DNA of 16,177 nt from Actinomycetota bacterium (GCA_013816725.1 JACDEA010000011.1:1-16177), one strand, 5' to 3'. Shown: positions 5,744 to 13,733, counted from the stretch's first letter. Numbers and translations are program-made. Notes: a model not told the origin generated them from the sequence alone.

Positions 5744-7405
5744 ATGAAGCTGCACTTCTTCAAGCGCGCCGGTGGACACGGCCGGCGGCCAACCATTCAG
5801 CGCGTCCTTGTGGCAGGCGCCGCCCTGTCCCTCACCGCGGGCGGCGTTTCCACGTTGCTGGGTCCAGGCGTCGCGACTGCGTCGAGCCATCGCGAGGCAC
5901 CGCTGATCGCGGGTGACGCGCGGGCCGACAACACCGACACGTACGCATTCGTCAGTCCTGACAAGGCCAACACCGTGACGCTGCTGGCCAACTGGATCCC
6001 ATTCGAGGAGCCCAACGGCGGACCGAACTTCTACCCGTTCGCCACCGACGCTCGCTACAACATCAAGATCGACAACAACGGCGATGGCGTCGCCGACGTC
6101 ACCTACTCGTGGATCTTCACGAATCACTATCGCGACGACAGCGGCCAGTTTCTCTACAACACGGGTCCGGTCAACAGCGTCAAGGACACGACTCTGAACT
6201 TCTACCAGACCTATGAGCTGATGAGGACGGCCGGCAGCGACTCGAAGGTGGTCCTGAAGGATGCGGTGGTCGCACCGTCGGACACCGGCCTCGCATCGAT
6301 GCCGAACTACAGCAACCTCCGCCAAGAGGCCATCAAGTCTCTGCCCGAGGGTGGCAAGGCGTTCGCCGGCCAGGCCGACGACCCCTTCTTCCTGGACCTG
6401 CGGGTCTTCGACCTCCTGTACGGCACGAATCTGAAGGAAGCGGGCCACGACACCCTGTCGGGTTACAACGTCAACACCTTGGCGGTGCAGGTGCCAAAGA
6501 ACGATCTCGCCGTGAAGGGTGACGCCAAGAACAACCCCGTCATCGGCGTGTGGAGCACGACCGAGCGCAAGACCGGTTCGACGACCGCAGCTGACGGCGC
6601 GGCCACCGACAACGGTTTCGTGCAGGTGTCCCGCCTCGGTAATCCGCTCGTGAACGAAGCGGTAGTGCCACTGAAGTACAAGGACGCCTTCAACGGCCTC
6701 ACCCCCGACAAGGACCACACCGTGATGCCTGTGGTCGACAAGGTGCTCGCACCGATCGTGCCCACGCTCATCGAGTCGATCTACAAGCTGCCGGCGCCGG
6801 CAACTCCCCGCAATGACCTGTTCGAGATCTTCCTGACGGGAATCTGCAAGGAGTGCAAGTCTCCGGACGGCACGGTCGCCCTGCCCATCGACCTCAACTC
6901 TCAGCTGCTCAACAAGGACGGCAAGAAGGGAGCCGAGTTCACGCCGGCAGAGGAGCTTCGCCTGAACATGGGTATCGCTCCGGCAGCCAATCCGAACCGC
7001 CTGGGCGTCCTGGCCAAGGACACACAAGGCTTCCCGAACGGCCGCCGGCTTACTGATGACGTCGTCGACATCGAGCTGCAAGCGCTCGAGGGTGCCGCCC
7101 AGACAGGCAAGCTCGTCGACGCTCTTGCCGCCGGTGATGGCGTCAACACGAACGAGGTCGCCTTCGGATCCAGCTTCCCGTATGTAGCGCTGCCACACAC
7201 AGACTCTGTGAACGGCTCGGCAACCAAGGTGGAAGCCGCAAGCTCAAGCAGCGGCACCCAGTCCGCAGCGGCGGCACCGGCCGGCGCCGTCAATGCAGGT
7301 GCCGGCGGGACGAGCGGGATGCCGTTCCTCCCCATTACCGCGGGGTTGGCGGGCGTGCTGCTCGCCGGTGCGGGCGTCATCTCAATCCGGCGTCGGCTGG
7401 TCTGA
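5744..7405 (+). CDS. DUF4331 surface protein with C-terminal sortase sorting signal
   Basis: This 553-residue product starts with a basic signal region (hydrophobic core about 20-46). The DUF4331 hallmark follows as SSHREAPLI..DARADNTDTYAF (48-69). Other visible features are a calcium-loop-like IDNNGDGVAD (109-118) and a CKEC pair (Cys368, Cys371). The C-terminus (about 500-553) is an Ala/Ser/Gly-rich linker, then LPITAG (529-534), a hydrophobic helix and a basic tail SIRRRLV: a complete cell-wall sorting signal with Ala where the classical motif has Gly. The next gene is a sortase, so anchoring to peptidoglycan is likely. The biochemical role of DUF4331 is unknown; its neighbours (metal transporter, ferritin-like proteins, cupredoxin) suggest metal binding or redox work. 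The start is fixed by AGGAGG six bases upstream. Confidence 0.88.
   Translation: MKLHFFKRAGGHGRRPTIQRVLVAGAALSLTAGGVSTLLGPGVATASSHREAPLIAGDARADNTDTYAFVSPDKANTVTLLANWIPFEEPNGGPNFYPFATDARYNIKIDNNGDGVADVTYSWIFTNHYRDDSGQFLYNTGPVNSVKDTTLNFYQTYELMRTAGSDSKVVLKDAVVAPSDTGLASMPNYSNLRQEAIKSLPEGGKAFAGQADDPFFLDLRVFDLLYGTNLKEAGHDTLSGYNVNTLAVQVPKNDLAVKGDAKNNPVIGVWSTTERKTGSTTAADGAATDNGFVQVSRLGNPLVNEAVVPLKYKDAFNGLTPDKDHTVMPVVDKVLAPIVPTLIESIYKLPAPATPRNDLFEIFLTGICKECKSPDGTVALPIDLNSQLLNKDGKKGAEFTPAEELRLNMGIAPAANPNRLGVLAKDTQGFPNGRRLTDDVVDIELQALEGAAQTGKLVDALAAGDGVNTNEVAFGSSFPYVALPHTDSVNGSATKVEAASSSSGTQSAAAAPAGAVNAGAGGTSGMPFLPITAGLAGVLLAGAGVISIRRRLV
7328..7405 (+). other. LPxTG-like sorting signal (LPITA-G), hydrophobic helix and basic tail
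   Basis: Codons 529-533 of the DUF4331 gene read LPITA, followed by Gly, about 15 hydrophobic residues and a tail ending in RRRLV. This is the three-part layout of sortase substrates. Cleavage would be expected between Thr532 and Ala533. The fifth motif position is Ala rather than the usual Gly. Confidence 0.75.
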
Positions 7406-7407
7406 GG

Positions 7408-8076
7408 ATGCGGCTCGGCGACAAGACATTAAGTCGCCGGGGGGCCGCGTGGTGGCGTAAAGCCATCACGCGGCCCGGCGCGTTCCGCGTGCTCTTGGTG
7501 ATCGACCTGTTCCTCCTGGCCGACGCCGTGGGGGTCCTGGCGTTCAGTCGTACGCCCGCCCCCGTCAACACCGGTCAAATCAGCGCGCTGGGACACGGTG
7601 GCCCGGACTCCATCCAGCCGCCGCCCGTTCGGCTCGATGTGCCGACCATCAATGTCCACAGCAATCTCGTCGACCTCGCGCTCAACGCCGACGGGAGCCT
7701 CGACGTACCCCGTGACTTCGGTGTGGCGGGATGGTTCGCCCGAGGCGTGGCGCCGGGCGGCAACGGCAACGCCGTGATCGTCGGCCACGTCGACTCGACC
7801 CGGAAGGCAGCCGTGTTCTACGGACTGCGAACCCTGAAACCCGGCGCCTCAATCGACGTCGCGCGGCTTGACGGCAGCAGCGTGACCTTCGTCGTCGACG
7901 CGGTGCACCAATACGCCAAGGACGCGTTTCCGACGGACCTCGTGTATCGAAGCACGGGCAAGCCGCAGCTCCGGCTCGTCACCTGTGGCGGACGATTCGA
8001 CGCCCGGCACCACCGTTACGCCGACAACATCATCGCCTTTGCTCACCTGGCCGCCGATCCGGTAAAGAGCGCGTGA
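7408..8076 (+). CDS. Class E/F-type sortase, probably dedicated to the adjacent DUF4331 protein
   Basis: The 222-residue product has a basic N-terminus, one membrane segment (about 27-47), a Pro-rich stalk and a sortase domain (about 73-214). The catalytic residues are His127 (VIVGHVDS), Cys193 (LRLVTCGG) and a probable Arg203 in RFDARHHRYADN. The VGHVDS...FYGLRTLKPG block and the terminal YADNIIAFA strand are those of actinobacterial class E/F sortases. It should sit in the membrane with its active site outside, cleaving sorting signals and joining them to cell-wall precursors. It begins two bases after the DUF4331 stop and its end overlaps the TPR gene by four bases (GTGA). LPITA is the only sorting signal recognised in the window. 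Confidence 0.9.
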   Translation: MRLGDKTLSRRGAAWWRKAITRPGAFRVLLVIDLFLLADAVGVLAFSRTPAPVNTGQISALGHGGPDSIQPPPVRLDVPTINVHSNLVDLALNADGSLDVPRDFGVAGWFARGVAPGGNGNAVIVGHVDSTRKAAVFYGLRTLKPGASIDVARLDGSSVTFVVDAVHQYAKDAFPTDLVYRSTGKPQLRLVTCGGRFDARHHRYADNIIAFAHLAADPVKSA

Positions 8077-9389
8077 GACACGGCCGCAGGTTGTGGATTC
8101 CGGCAGTCACCCTGCTACTCGCCGCCGCGTTCTTTGTCGTGGGCGGGTTGAGCCTGGTCGGCTCCGGCGCCTCCCCCGCGGCGCCGGTTTCGTCGGCCCC
8201 GTTGGTGCACACGGCCAACGCCACCCCGGCGCAAACGATCGCCGGGCTGCAGACGCGGTTGCGGGCGGTGCCGCGCGACCACGTCGCCTGGGCCACGTTG
8301 GGACTGGCCTATGTGCAGGCGGCCAAGGCGACGTCGGCCCCGGAGTACTACCCCAAGGCCGAGGGCGCCCTTCGCCAGTCACTCAAGCTCAGCCACACGG
8401 ACAACTTCGTTGCCGACGCCGGAATGGCCGCACTGGCCGCGGCCCGCCACCAATTCAGCCACGCGCTCACGTGGGCTCAACGTGGGCTGGCAACCAACCC
8501 CGCTAACCCGACGCTGTACGGCGCGCTGGCCGACGCCGAGACGCAGCTCGGTCGCTACCCCGAGGCCTTCGCGGCGACGCAGAGGATGATCGACCTCAGC
8601 CCCGACACCGCGTCGCTCGCCCGCGTGTCTTACAGCTGGGAGCTGCGCGGGAACATTCCCCTGGCGACGCAATACATGCAGCGCGCGCTCGACGACGCGG
8701 CCAACGCTAACGACGAAGCATTCACCCGCTACTACCTAGGCGAGCTCGCCTTCAACGCCGGCGACGCGGCGGGCGCTCTCGCACAGCAACAACGCGCGCT
8801 CCTCGCCGCACCGAACGCCAGCGCTCCGCTGGAAGGCAAGGCCAAGGCCGAGGCGGGGCTGGGCCAGACCGACGCCGCGCTCGCCGACTTCGCTCTCGCC
8901 GTCGCCCGTGTGCCGCAGCCCTCCTACCTCCTCGAGTACGGGGAGTTGTTGGAGTCCGTCGGGCGCCGAGCCGACGCCCAAACTCAGTACAAGCTCTTCG
9001 CCGTCGAGCAGAGGCTGTTCGCGGCCAACGGCGTCGCCGCCGACGTCGACCCGACGTTGTTCTACGCGGATCATGGCCAGCCCGCACGCGCCCTGCGGGT
9101 CGCCCAGGTGGGGGTGCGGGCCCGACCGTTTCTGGAGATGCAGGACGCGTATGCGTGGGCACTGCACGTCAACGGACGCGACGCGGAAGCGCTCGAATGG
9201 TCGACTAAGGCCATGGCACTCGGCACGCGGAGCGCCGCGCTCTACTACCACCGGGGGATGATCGAGAAGACCCTCGGCCAGATGGACGCGGCCAAGAACG
9301 ATCTGCGTCAGGCGCTGGCGATCAACCCGTTCTTCAACCCGCTGGCCGCACCGATCGCCCGCGCCGCGCTCGATGGGCTCGGCGCGTGA
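8073..9389 (+). CDS. Membrane-anchored or secreted TPR-repeat protein
   Basis: The 438-residue product starts from a GTG inside a GTGA overlap with the sortase stop. An N-terminal hydrophobic segment (about 7-30) acts as a signal or anchor and is followed by a Pro/Ala-rich linker. The rest is built of about ten helical tetratricopeptide-like repeats; clear units include the ones around AWATLGLAYVQAAK, TLYGALADAETQLGRYPEAF, YYLGELAFNAGDAAGALAQ and LYYHRGMIEKTLGQMDAAK. Such repeats bind proteins or peptides. Lying between the sortase and the NicO transporter and translationally coupled to both, it could be the scaffold that brings the wall-anchored DUF4331 protein and the transporter together outside the membrane. 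That role is inferred. No catalytic motif is seen. Confidence 0.82.
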   Translation: MRHGRRLWIPAVTLLLAAAFFVVGGLSLVGSGASPAAPVSSAPLVHTANATPAQTIAGLQTRLRAVPRDHVAWATLGLAYVQAAKATSAPEYYPKAEGALRQSLKLSHTDNFVADAGMAALAAARHQFSHALTWAQRGLATNPANPTLYGALADAETQLGRYPEAFAATQRMIDLSPDTASLARVSYSWELRGNIPLATQYMQRALDDAANANDEAFTRYYLGELAFNAGDAAGALAQQQRALLAAPNASAPLEGKAKAEAGLGQTDAALADFALAVARVPQPSYLLEYGELLESVGRRADAQTQYKLFAVEQRLFAANGVAADVDPTLFYADHGQPARALRVAQVGVRARPFLEMQDAYAWALHVNGRDAEALEWSTKAMALGTRSAALYYHRGMIEKTLGQMDAAKNDLRQALAINPFFNPLAAPIARAALDGLGA

Positions 9390-10942
9390 TCCGGCGAATC
9401 CTTGTCTTCGCGTTGGCGGGCACCTTTGTCCTCATCGCGCTCGCGCCCGCGGCGAGTGCTCATCCGCTCGGCAACTTCACGATCAACCACTACGACGGCC
9501 TACGCCTCGAGCCCAAGCGGATCACCGACATGGCAGTGATCGACAGCGCCGAGATCCCGACCGCGCAGGCGACCGCTCGCGTGGACGCCAACGGCGACGG
9601 CCAGGAGTCGCCGGCTGAGCGCGGCACCTACGCCGCGCAGCAGTGCGACGCGCTGGCCGGCGCGGTCCAGGTCGCCATCAACGGCAGCCGGTCGCAGTTC
9701 ACCGTCGCGTCGAGTCGGTTCGCGTACCGGCCCGGCGCCGCCGGTCTGAGGGTGAGCCGACTCGTGTGCGAGCTGACGGCACCGGTCAACCTCGCCAAGT
9801 TGTCTGCGGTCACCTTCAACGACAGTTTCGCAAGCGACCGAGTCGGTTGGCACGAGGTCACCGCAGTTGGCCAGGGCGTCGAGCTGCGTCGTTCCCCGGT
9901 TCCCCAGCGGAGCATCTCCGACGCGCTGCTCCACTACCCGAACGACTTGCTGAGCTCGCCGCTCGACGTTCGCACCGCAACGATCTCCGCGATGCCGGGA
10001 GTTGGGGCCTCGACGGTGTCGCCCGGCGCTGGTCTCGTCCCCCGTGCCGGGCTGATCGCCCGCATGGTCGACGGCGTCAACAACTCGTTCAACACGCTGG
10101 TCGGCCGGCGCCATCTGACGATCGGGATCATGCTGACGGCGATCGGTCTCGCCATGCTCCTCGGCGCGTCGCACGCGGTGATGCCTGGCCACGGCAAAAC
10201 TGTGATGGCCGCGTACATCGCCGGTCGGCAGGGCTCGGTTCGCGATGCCTTCGTGGTCGGCGCCACGGTGACCGCAACGCATACGGCGGGCGTGCTAGTG
10301 CTGGGCATCGCCCTGAGCGTGTCGGCGTCCTTGGCCGGAGAAGCGGTGCTGCAATGGTTGGGCGTGGCCAGCGGGCTGATCGTCGCCGGCGTCGGTGCCG
10401 GACTGCTCCTCAACGCCCTGCGCCAACGCCACCACGATGCTCGCGATCATCACGTGCACGCCCACGCCGTCGCACTTGCGCCCCAGCGCGTCCTCGTCGG
10501 TGCCGGCGGTCCGCCCACAGGGGAAGAACCGGCGCGACACGGCCATACCCATCCGCACCCGCATCTCCACGGCCACTCACACCCCCACGAACAGCGCGGG
10601 CGGCGAACGAGCCGGCGGGGCCTCGTAGGAATGGGCATCGCTGGTGGTCTGGTGCCGAGCCCGTCGGCCCTCGTCGTTCTTCTCGCCGCGATCGCGCTGG
10701 GACGGGCCGTCTTCGGCGTCGTCCTTGTCGTCGGTTACGGCATCGGCATGGCGGCGACGCTCACCGCGGCCGGACTACTTCTCGTCAAGGTGCGCGACCG
10801 CTATCAGGCGCGACCGGCGGATTCCCGCGGTCGACTCGGCCGATTCGGGGAGCGTTGGATCGCCATTCTCCCCATCAGTACCGCGTGCGTGGTGATGGTC
10901 GTGGGCCTCGGTTTGGCCGCTCGAGGGCTCGGGCTGGTCTAG
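9386..10942 (+). CDS. NicO-family nickel/cobalt transporter with exported N-terminal domain
   Basis: The 518-residue product starts from a GTG in a GTGA overlap with the TPR stop. After a signal peptide (1-25) comes HPLGNFTINHYDGL (26-39), typical of the extracytoplasmic domain found at the front of some NicO proteins, and a perfect EF-hand-like loop from Asp67 to Glu78 (DANGDGQESPAE). The membrane domain (about 245-518) contains the NicO signature SHAVMPGHGKT. Between helices lies a His-rich loop (about 357-406) with roughly fifteen histidines, including HGHTHPHPHLHGHSHPH. Family members such as RcnA export Ni/Co, and others take up metal, so direction cannot be decided from sequence. It is the last gene of the DUF4331 operon. 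Its TAG stop shares CTAG with the stop of the converging DUF998 gene. Confidence 0.88.
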   Translation: MIRRILVFALAGTFVLIALAPAASAHPLGNFTINHYDGLRLEPKRITDMAVIDSAEIPTAQATARVDANGDGQESPAERGTYAAQQCDALAGAVQVAINGSRSQFTVASSRFAYRPGAAGLRVSRLVCELTAPVNLAKLSAVTFNDSFASDRVGWHEVTAVGQGVELRRSPVPQRSISDALLHYPNDLLSSPLDVRTATISAMPGVGASTVSPGAGLVPRAGLIARMVDGVNNSFNTLVGRRHLTIGIMLTAIGLAMLLGASHAVMPGHGKTVMAAYIAGRQGSVRDAFVVGATVTATHTAGVLVLGIALSVSASLAGEAVLQWLGVASGLIVAGVGAGLLLNALRQRHHDARDHHVHAHAVALAPQRVLVGAGGPPTGEEPARHGHTHPHPHLHGHSHPHEQRGRRTSRRGLVGMGIAGGLVPSPSALVVLLAAIALGRAVFGVVLVVGYGIGMAATLTAAGLLLVKVRDRYQARPADSRGRLGRFGERWIAILPISTACVVMVVGLGLAARGLGLV

Positions 10943-11559
10943 GGACGCGGACAGCGGTGACGCCGCCGCGCCACGATGCCGAGCGCGCTGGCGACGATCC
11001 ATGCGTCGCCGACCGTGAGCCCGACGCGTTGGAAAGCACCGTGATAGGGCCCGATGACGGTTGCGGCGAGGCTCACTGCTGAGGTAACACCTGCGACCCG
11101 GGAGACCCGCGCCCAGCCCCGCCTGCCTTGGCGCCCGAGCGTCCTGGCGGCTACCAGCGGGGTCGCCGCGAGGGTGACATAGCCGAGGGTGGCGGCTACG
11201 GCGTGCGGCGCATCGCCGCGCGCCCAATCGAGTGGGAAGGCGCCAACCCCCAGTGTCGCGAGTCCGGTCGCGGTCGCCAGCATCCATGCTCGGCCGGGCA
11301 ATGTCGATCGGAGTGCGAGCCCGTAGAGTGGCACGCCGACGCCGAACGCTACGAAGCCCGCCGTCATGGCGGCACGGGTGGGTGCGTGCACAGCGGCCAG
11401 CCGGCTGATGGCGTCATTCGCGGGCGAGTAGTGCGCGGTCCTGGCGCCGAGCACCGACCACGCCGCTACGAACGCGACCGGGCCCGCCACACCTCCGAGC
11501 GCGAGCGCTCGGGTCGTCGGGCCGATGGCGTTAGTGGTCGGCCCGCTACGCCGCTGCAC
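10939..11559 (-). CDS. DUF998-family integral membrane protein
   Basis: This 206-residue, about six-helix membrane protein carries the DUF998 pattern: a first helix GGVAGPVAFVAAW, then YSPANDAISRLA and AMTAGFVAFGVGVPLYGLAL. The function of the family is not known. The GTG start at 11559 lacks a Shine-Dalgarno and overlaps by 14 bases the end of the broken ferritin-like gene upstream, in another frame. Because that gene appears to have lost its 3' part at this point, the DUF998 start region may have been altered by the same event. A start a few codons later is possible, although the first helix begins close to residue 18. Confidence 0.72.
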   Translation of the reverse strand: MQRRSGPTTNAIGPTTRALALGGVAGPVAFVAAWSVLGARTAHYSPANDAISRLAAVHAPTRAAMTAGFVAFGVGVPLYGLALRSTLPGRAWMLATATGLATLGVGAFPLDWARGDAPHAVAATLGYVTLAATPLVAARTLGRQGRRGWARVSRVAGVTSAVSLAATVIGPYHGAFQRVGLTVGDAWIVASALGIVARRRHRCPRP

Positions 11560-11989
11560 AGTCGGACCGGTTGACGGCGCCCCACGTCATGTGCACTGCG
11601 ATGAAGGCCTGGCCGACCATGGCCGACGACAGCGTGGTCAAGGCGGGACGGACGCGGTCGCGCCATCCAAGCCGGTGTCGCATTCGCGCGACGCGGCTAT
11701 CGCTCGCAGACTCGCCGTGGGCGTCGAGCACTCGTCCGAGCGCCTCGCCGTGCCAGAACTCTTCGAAGTTCCAGAAGGTCAGAAAGGTCGTCATCTCGGG
11801 GTCCTAATGGGCAGGCGTCAGAAGAAGGTCGCGCAGGTAGCACACGGTGTGGAACTCGATGTCGTGCATGTAGCGGAGGCATCGCAGTGTCGCTTCGTCA
11901 AGGGGCTGGACGCGGAACGCACCGAAGTCAATGTCATCGACCTCGAGCCGATTGGTCTGCCGCTTGTAGTCCTCAATGGCGAAGTTCAT
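11546..11989 (-). pseudogene. Broken ferritin-like (acyl-ACP desaturase-like) gene: in-frame TAG and missing C-terminus
   Basis: From ATG 11989 (GGAG eight bases upstream) 61 codons run to a TAG at 11804-11806. The same frame then continues for 85 codons to a TAG at 11546-11548. Both halves read as one ferritin-like protein. The first contains YMHDIEFHTVCYLRDLL and the second resumes with DPEMTTFLTFWNFEEFWHGEAL, the di-iron EExxH helix expected next. The reading frame does not shift. After AVHMTWGAVN the family-like sequence stops abruptly, replaced by RSDCAAA and the second stop, so about the last third of a usual member is absent. Nonsense mutation plus 3' deletion is the simplest reading; readthrough at the first TAG, or two short proteins, cannot be excluded. 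Confidence 0.75.
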
Positions 11990-12063
11990 TTTGACATCTC
12001 CGGAGTCACAGCCTCGGCTGAATGTCCTCCTCGACTCGCACGATGGCGAACTCGCGGCGCCTC

Positions 12064-12948
12064 CTAATCGACGTGAACGGGTTCGAGGGGGTTCACCACG
12101 GCGGGCTTGTCGTGCTGGCTGCCCGCCACACGGCGCAATCCGCGACGCCCAGTCACGGCGAATACGACCGCGAACAGTCCGAACCCAACGAGAACGATCG
12201 TGGCGCCAGATGACACATCGAGGTGGTAGCTGAGGTACATCCCGACGAAACCGCAGACCGCCCCGATCGACGACGAGAGCCACAGCATCCGAGCGAAGCT
12301 ATTGGTCAGCATGCGGGCGCTCACCGCTGGGACAACGAGCGCTGCTGCGATCAGCGTCACGCCCATCACCTTCATCGAAGCGAGGATGGCGAAACTAAGC
12401 AGGAGCATCAGGAGCGCGTCCACGCGCTCGGTGTTCACGCCGGACACCTCGGCGACTTCCGGATCGAAGGTCGTGAACAACAAGGCCCGGTAGCGCACGA
12501 TCACCACCGCCGCGGTGACGACCGCGACCACGATCACAAGCACAACGTCGCCGCGCGACACCCCCAGCACGTTGCCGAACACCGTCGCCTCGATGCTGCG
12601 CCTGACTCGGCTGTAGAAGCCGAGCAGGGCGATCCCGAACGCGAAACTTGCCGTGGTGATGACGCCAATCGCCGCGTCGCCGCCAATGATCCGACGACGC
12701 GTCACCCGACTGATACCGAGGCCCGAGGCGAGCCCCCACAGGCCGGCACCGACGAGGTAGTTCACGTTGATCGCGGCACAGATCGCGGCGCCGCCGAAGA
12801 TGGCATGGCTGAGGCCGTGACCGAGGTAGCTCATGCCACGGAGGATCACGAAGACGCCAAGGAGTCCGCATAACGCGCCGGCGACGGTGCAGACCACCAG
12901 CGCGTGGCGCAAGAAGCCAAACTGCAGCGGCTCGAGAAGAACGTGCAT
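12064..12948 (-). CDS. Metal ABC transporter permease (ZnuB/MntB-type, ABC-3 family)
   Basis: The 294-residue product has about eight or nine membrane helices. ABC-3 family features are clear: GVFVILRGMSYLGHGLSHAIFGG near residue 33, FGNVLGVSRGD in the middle, and the MKVMGVTLIAAALVVPAVSARMLT block, which contains the helix contacting the ATPase. It forms the membrane channel of the importer encoded by the two overlapping upstream genes. Its start shares one base with the ATPase stop (TGATG). The C-terminal 30 residues are polar and cytoplasmic. The family imports Zn2+ or Mn2+ (sometimes Fe2+); the metal is not readable from this subunit. Confidence 0.92.
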   Translation of the reverse strand: MHVLLEPLQFGFLRHALVVCTVAGALCGLLGVFVILRGMSYLGHGLSHAIFGGAAICAAINVNYLVGAGLWGLASGLGISRVTRRRIIGGDAAIGVITTASFAFGIALLGFYSRVRRSIEATVFGNVLGVSRGDVVLVIVVAVVTAAVVIVRYRALLFTTFDPEVAEVSGVNTERVDALLMLLLSFAILASMKVMGVTLIAAALVVPAVSARMLTNSFARMLWLSSSIGAVCGFVGMYLSYHLDVSSGATIVLVGFGLFAVVFAVTGRRGLRRVAGSQHDKPAVVNPLEPVHVD

Positions 12949-13733
12949 CAGGCGCCCGCGCGCCGCAGGTTCACGATCTGGGCCAGGTTGCGTTCGCGAT
13001 CGACGACGAGCGGCATACCGGCGTGTTCGAGCACGTCCATCGGCGCGCCGTAGACGCGTTCGAGGATCGCCGGCGTCAGTACCTCGCGGGCCGAACCCCT
13101 ACCCGCGATCGACACGTTGAGGCATACCAACGTCGGGAGGTGCGCCGCGATTCCATTGAGGTCATGGGTCGACAACACGATGGCAAGTCCGTCGGCGTGC
13201 AACTCGCCGAGGAGATGGAGCACTTCGTGACGGGTGTGGACGTCGACGCCGGAGGTGGGCTCATCGAGGCACAGCACGTCGGGCTCGCTCACGAGCGCCC
13301 GAGCGATGAAGACGCGTTGCTGCTGTCCGCCGGAGAGCTCGCGGATGTGGCGATGTCCCAGCGCGCCGATCCCGAGGCGATCGAGCACGGCGGCGACGTC
13401 GCGGCGTTCCTGCCGGCTCGGCCACGGTTGCCAGCGGCCCTCGGTGCGAGCCATGCGGACGACCTCGGCGACGGTCACGGGGAAGTGCCAGTTCACGGTT
13501 TCGACCTGCGGCACATACCCCGCCCGCACGCCACGGCGTCGCTCGACGGTGCCGCCGGTGGGAACCACCGCGCCCAGCAACACGCGCAACAGTGTCGTCT
13601 TGCCCGAACCCGACGGGCCGACCACGCCGATGAGCTCGCCTGCGGCGACGTCGAAGTCGACGTTGTCCAGCACCAGCGCTTCACCAAAGTTGTGGCTCAC
13701 GCCTCGGAGTCGCAAAAGCGCTTGGCCGCTCAT
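12948..13733 (-). CDS. Metal ABC transporter ATPase (ZnuC/MntA-type)
   Basis: The 261-residue product carries all motifs of an active ABC ATPase: Walker A GPSGSGKT (39-46), Q-loop Gln76 (YVPQ), signature LSGGQ (133-137), Walker B VLCLDE (153-158) and switch His190 (STHD). The NWHFPVTVAEVV segment after the Q-loop is characteristic of the Zn/Mn importer subgroup. It powers uptake through the permease encoded immediately downstream. ATG 13733 overlaps the binding-protein stop by four bases (ATGA), and its own stop overlaps the permease start. Confidence 0.94.
   Translation of the reverse strand: MSGQALLRLRGVSHNFGEALVLDNVDFDVAAGELIGVVGPSGSGKTTLLRVLLGAVVPTGGTVERRRGVRAGYVPQVETVNWHFPVTVAEVVRMARTEGRWQPWPSRQERRDVAAVLDRLGIGALGHRHIRELSGGQQQRVFIARALVSEPDVLCLDEPTSGVDVHTRHEVLHLLGELHADGLAIVLSTHDLNGIAAHLPTLVCLNVSIAGRGSAREVLTPAILERVYGAPMDVLEHAGMPLVVDRERNLAQIVNLRRAGA

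Noticed and set aside
5372..7198. A minus-strand open frame of 608 codons opposite DUF4331
   Set aside because: It is the GC-driven antisense shadow of the DUF4331 gene. The plus strand has a strong ribosome site, signal peptide and family motifs.
9643..11082. A plus-strand open frame of 479 codons in another frame of the NicO gene
   Set aside because: The product is an Arg-rich low-complexity translation without motifs, while the overlapping frame encodes clear NicO signatures.
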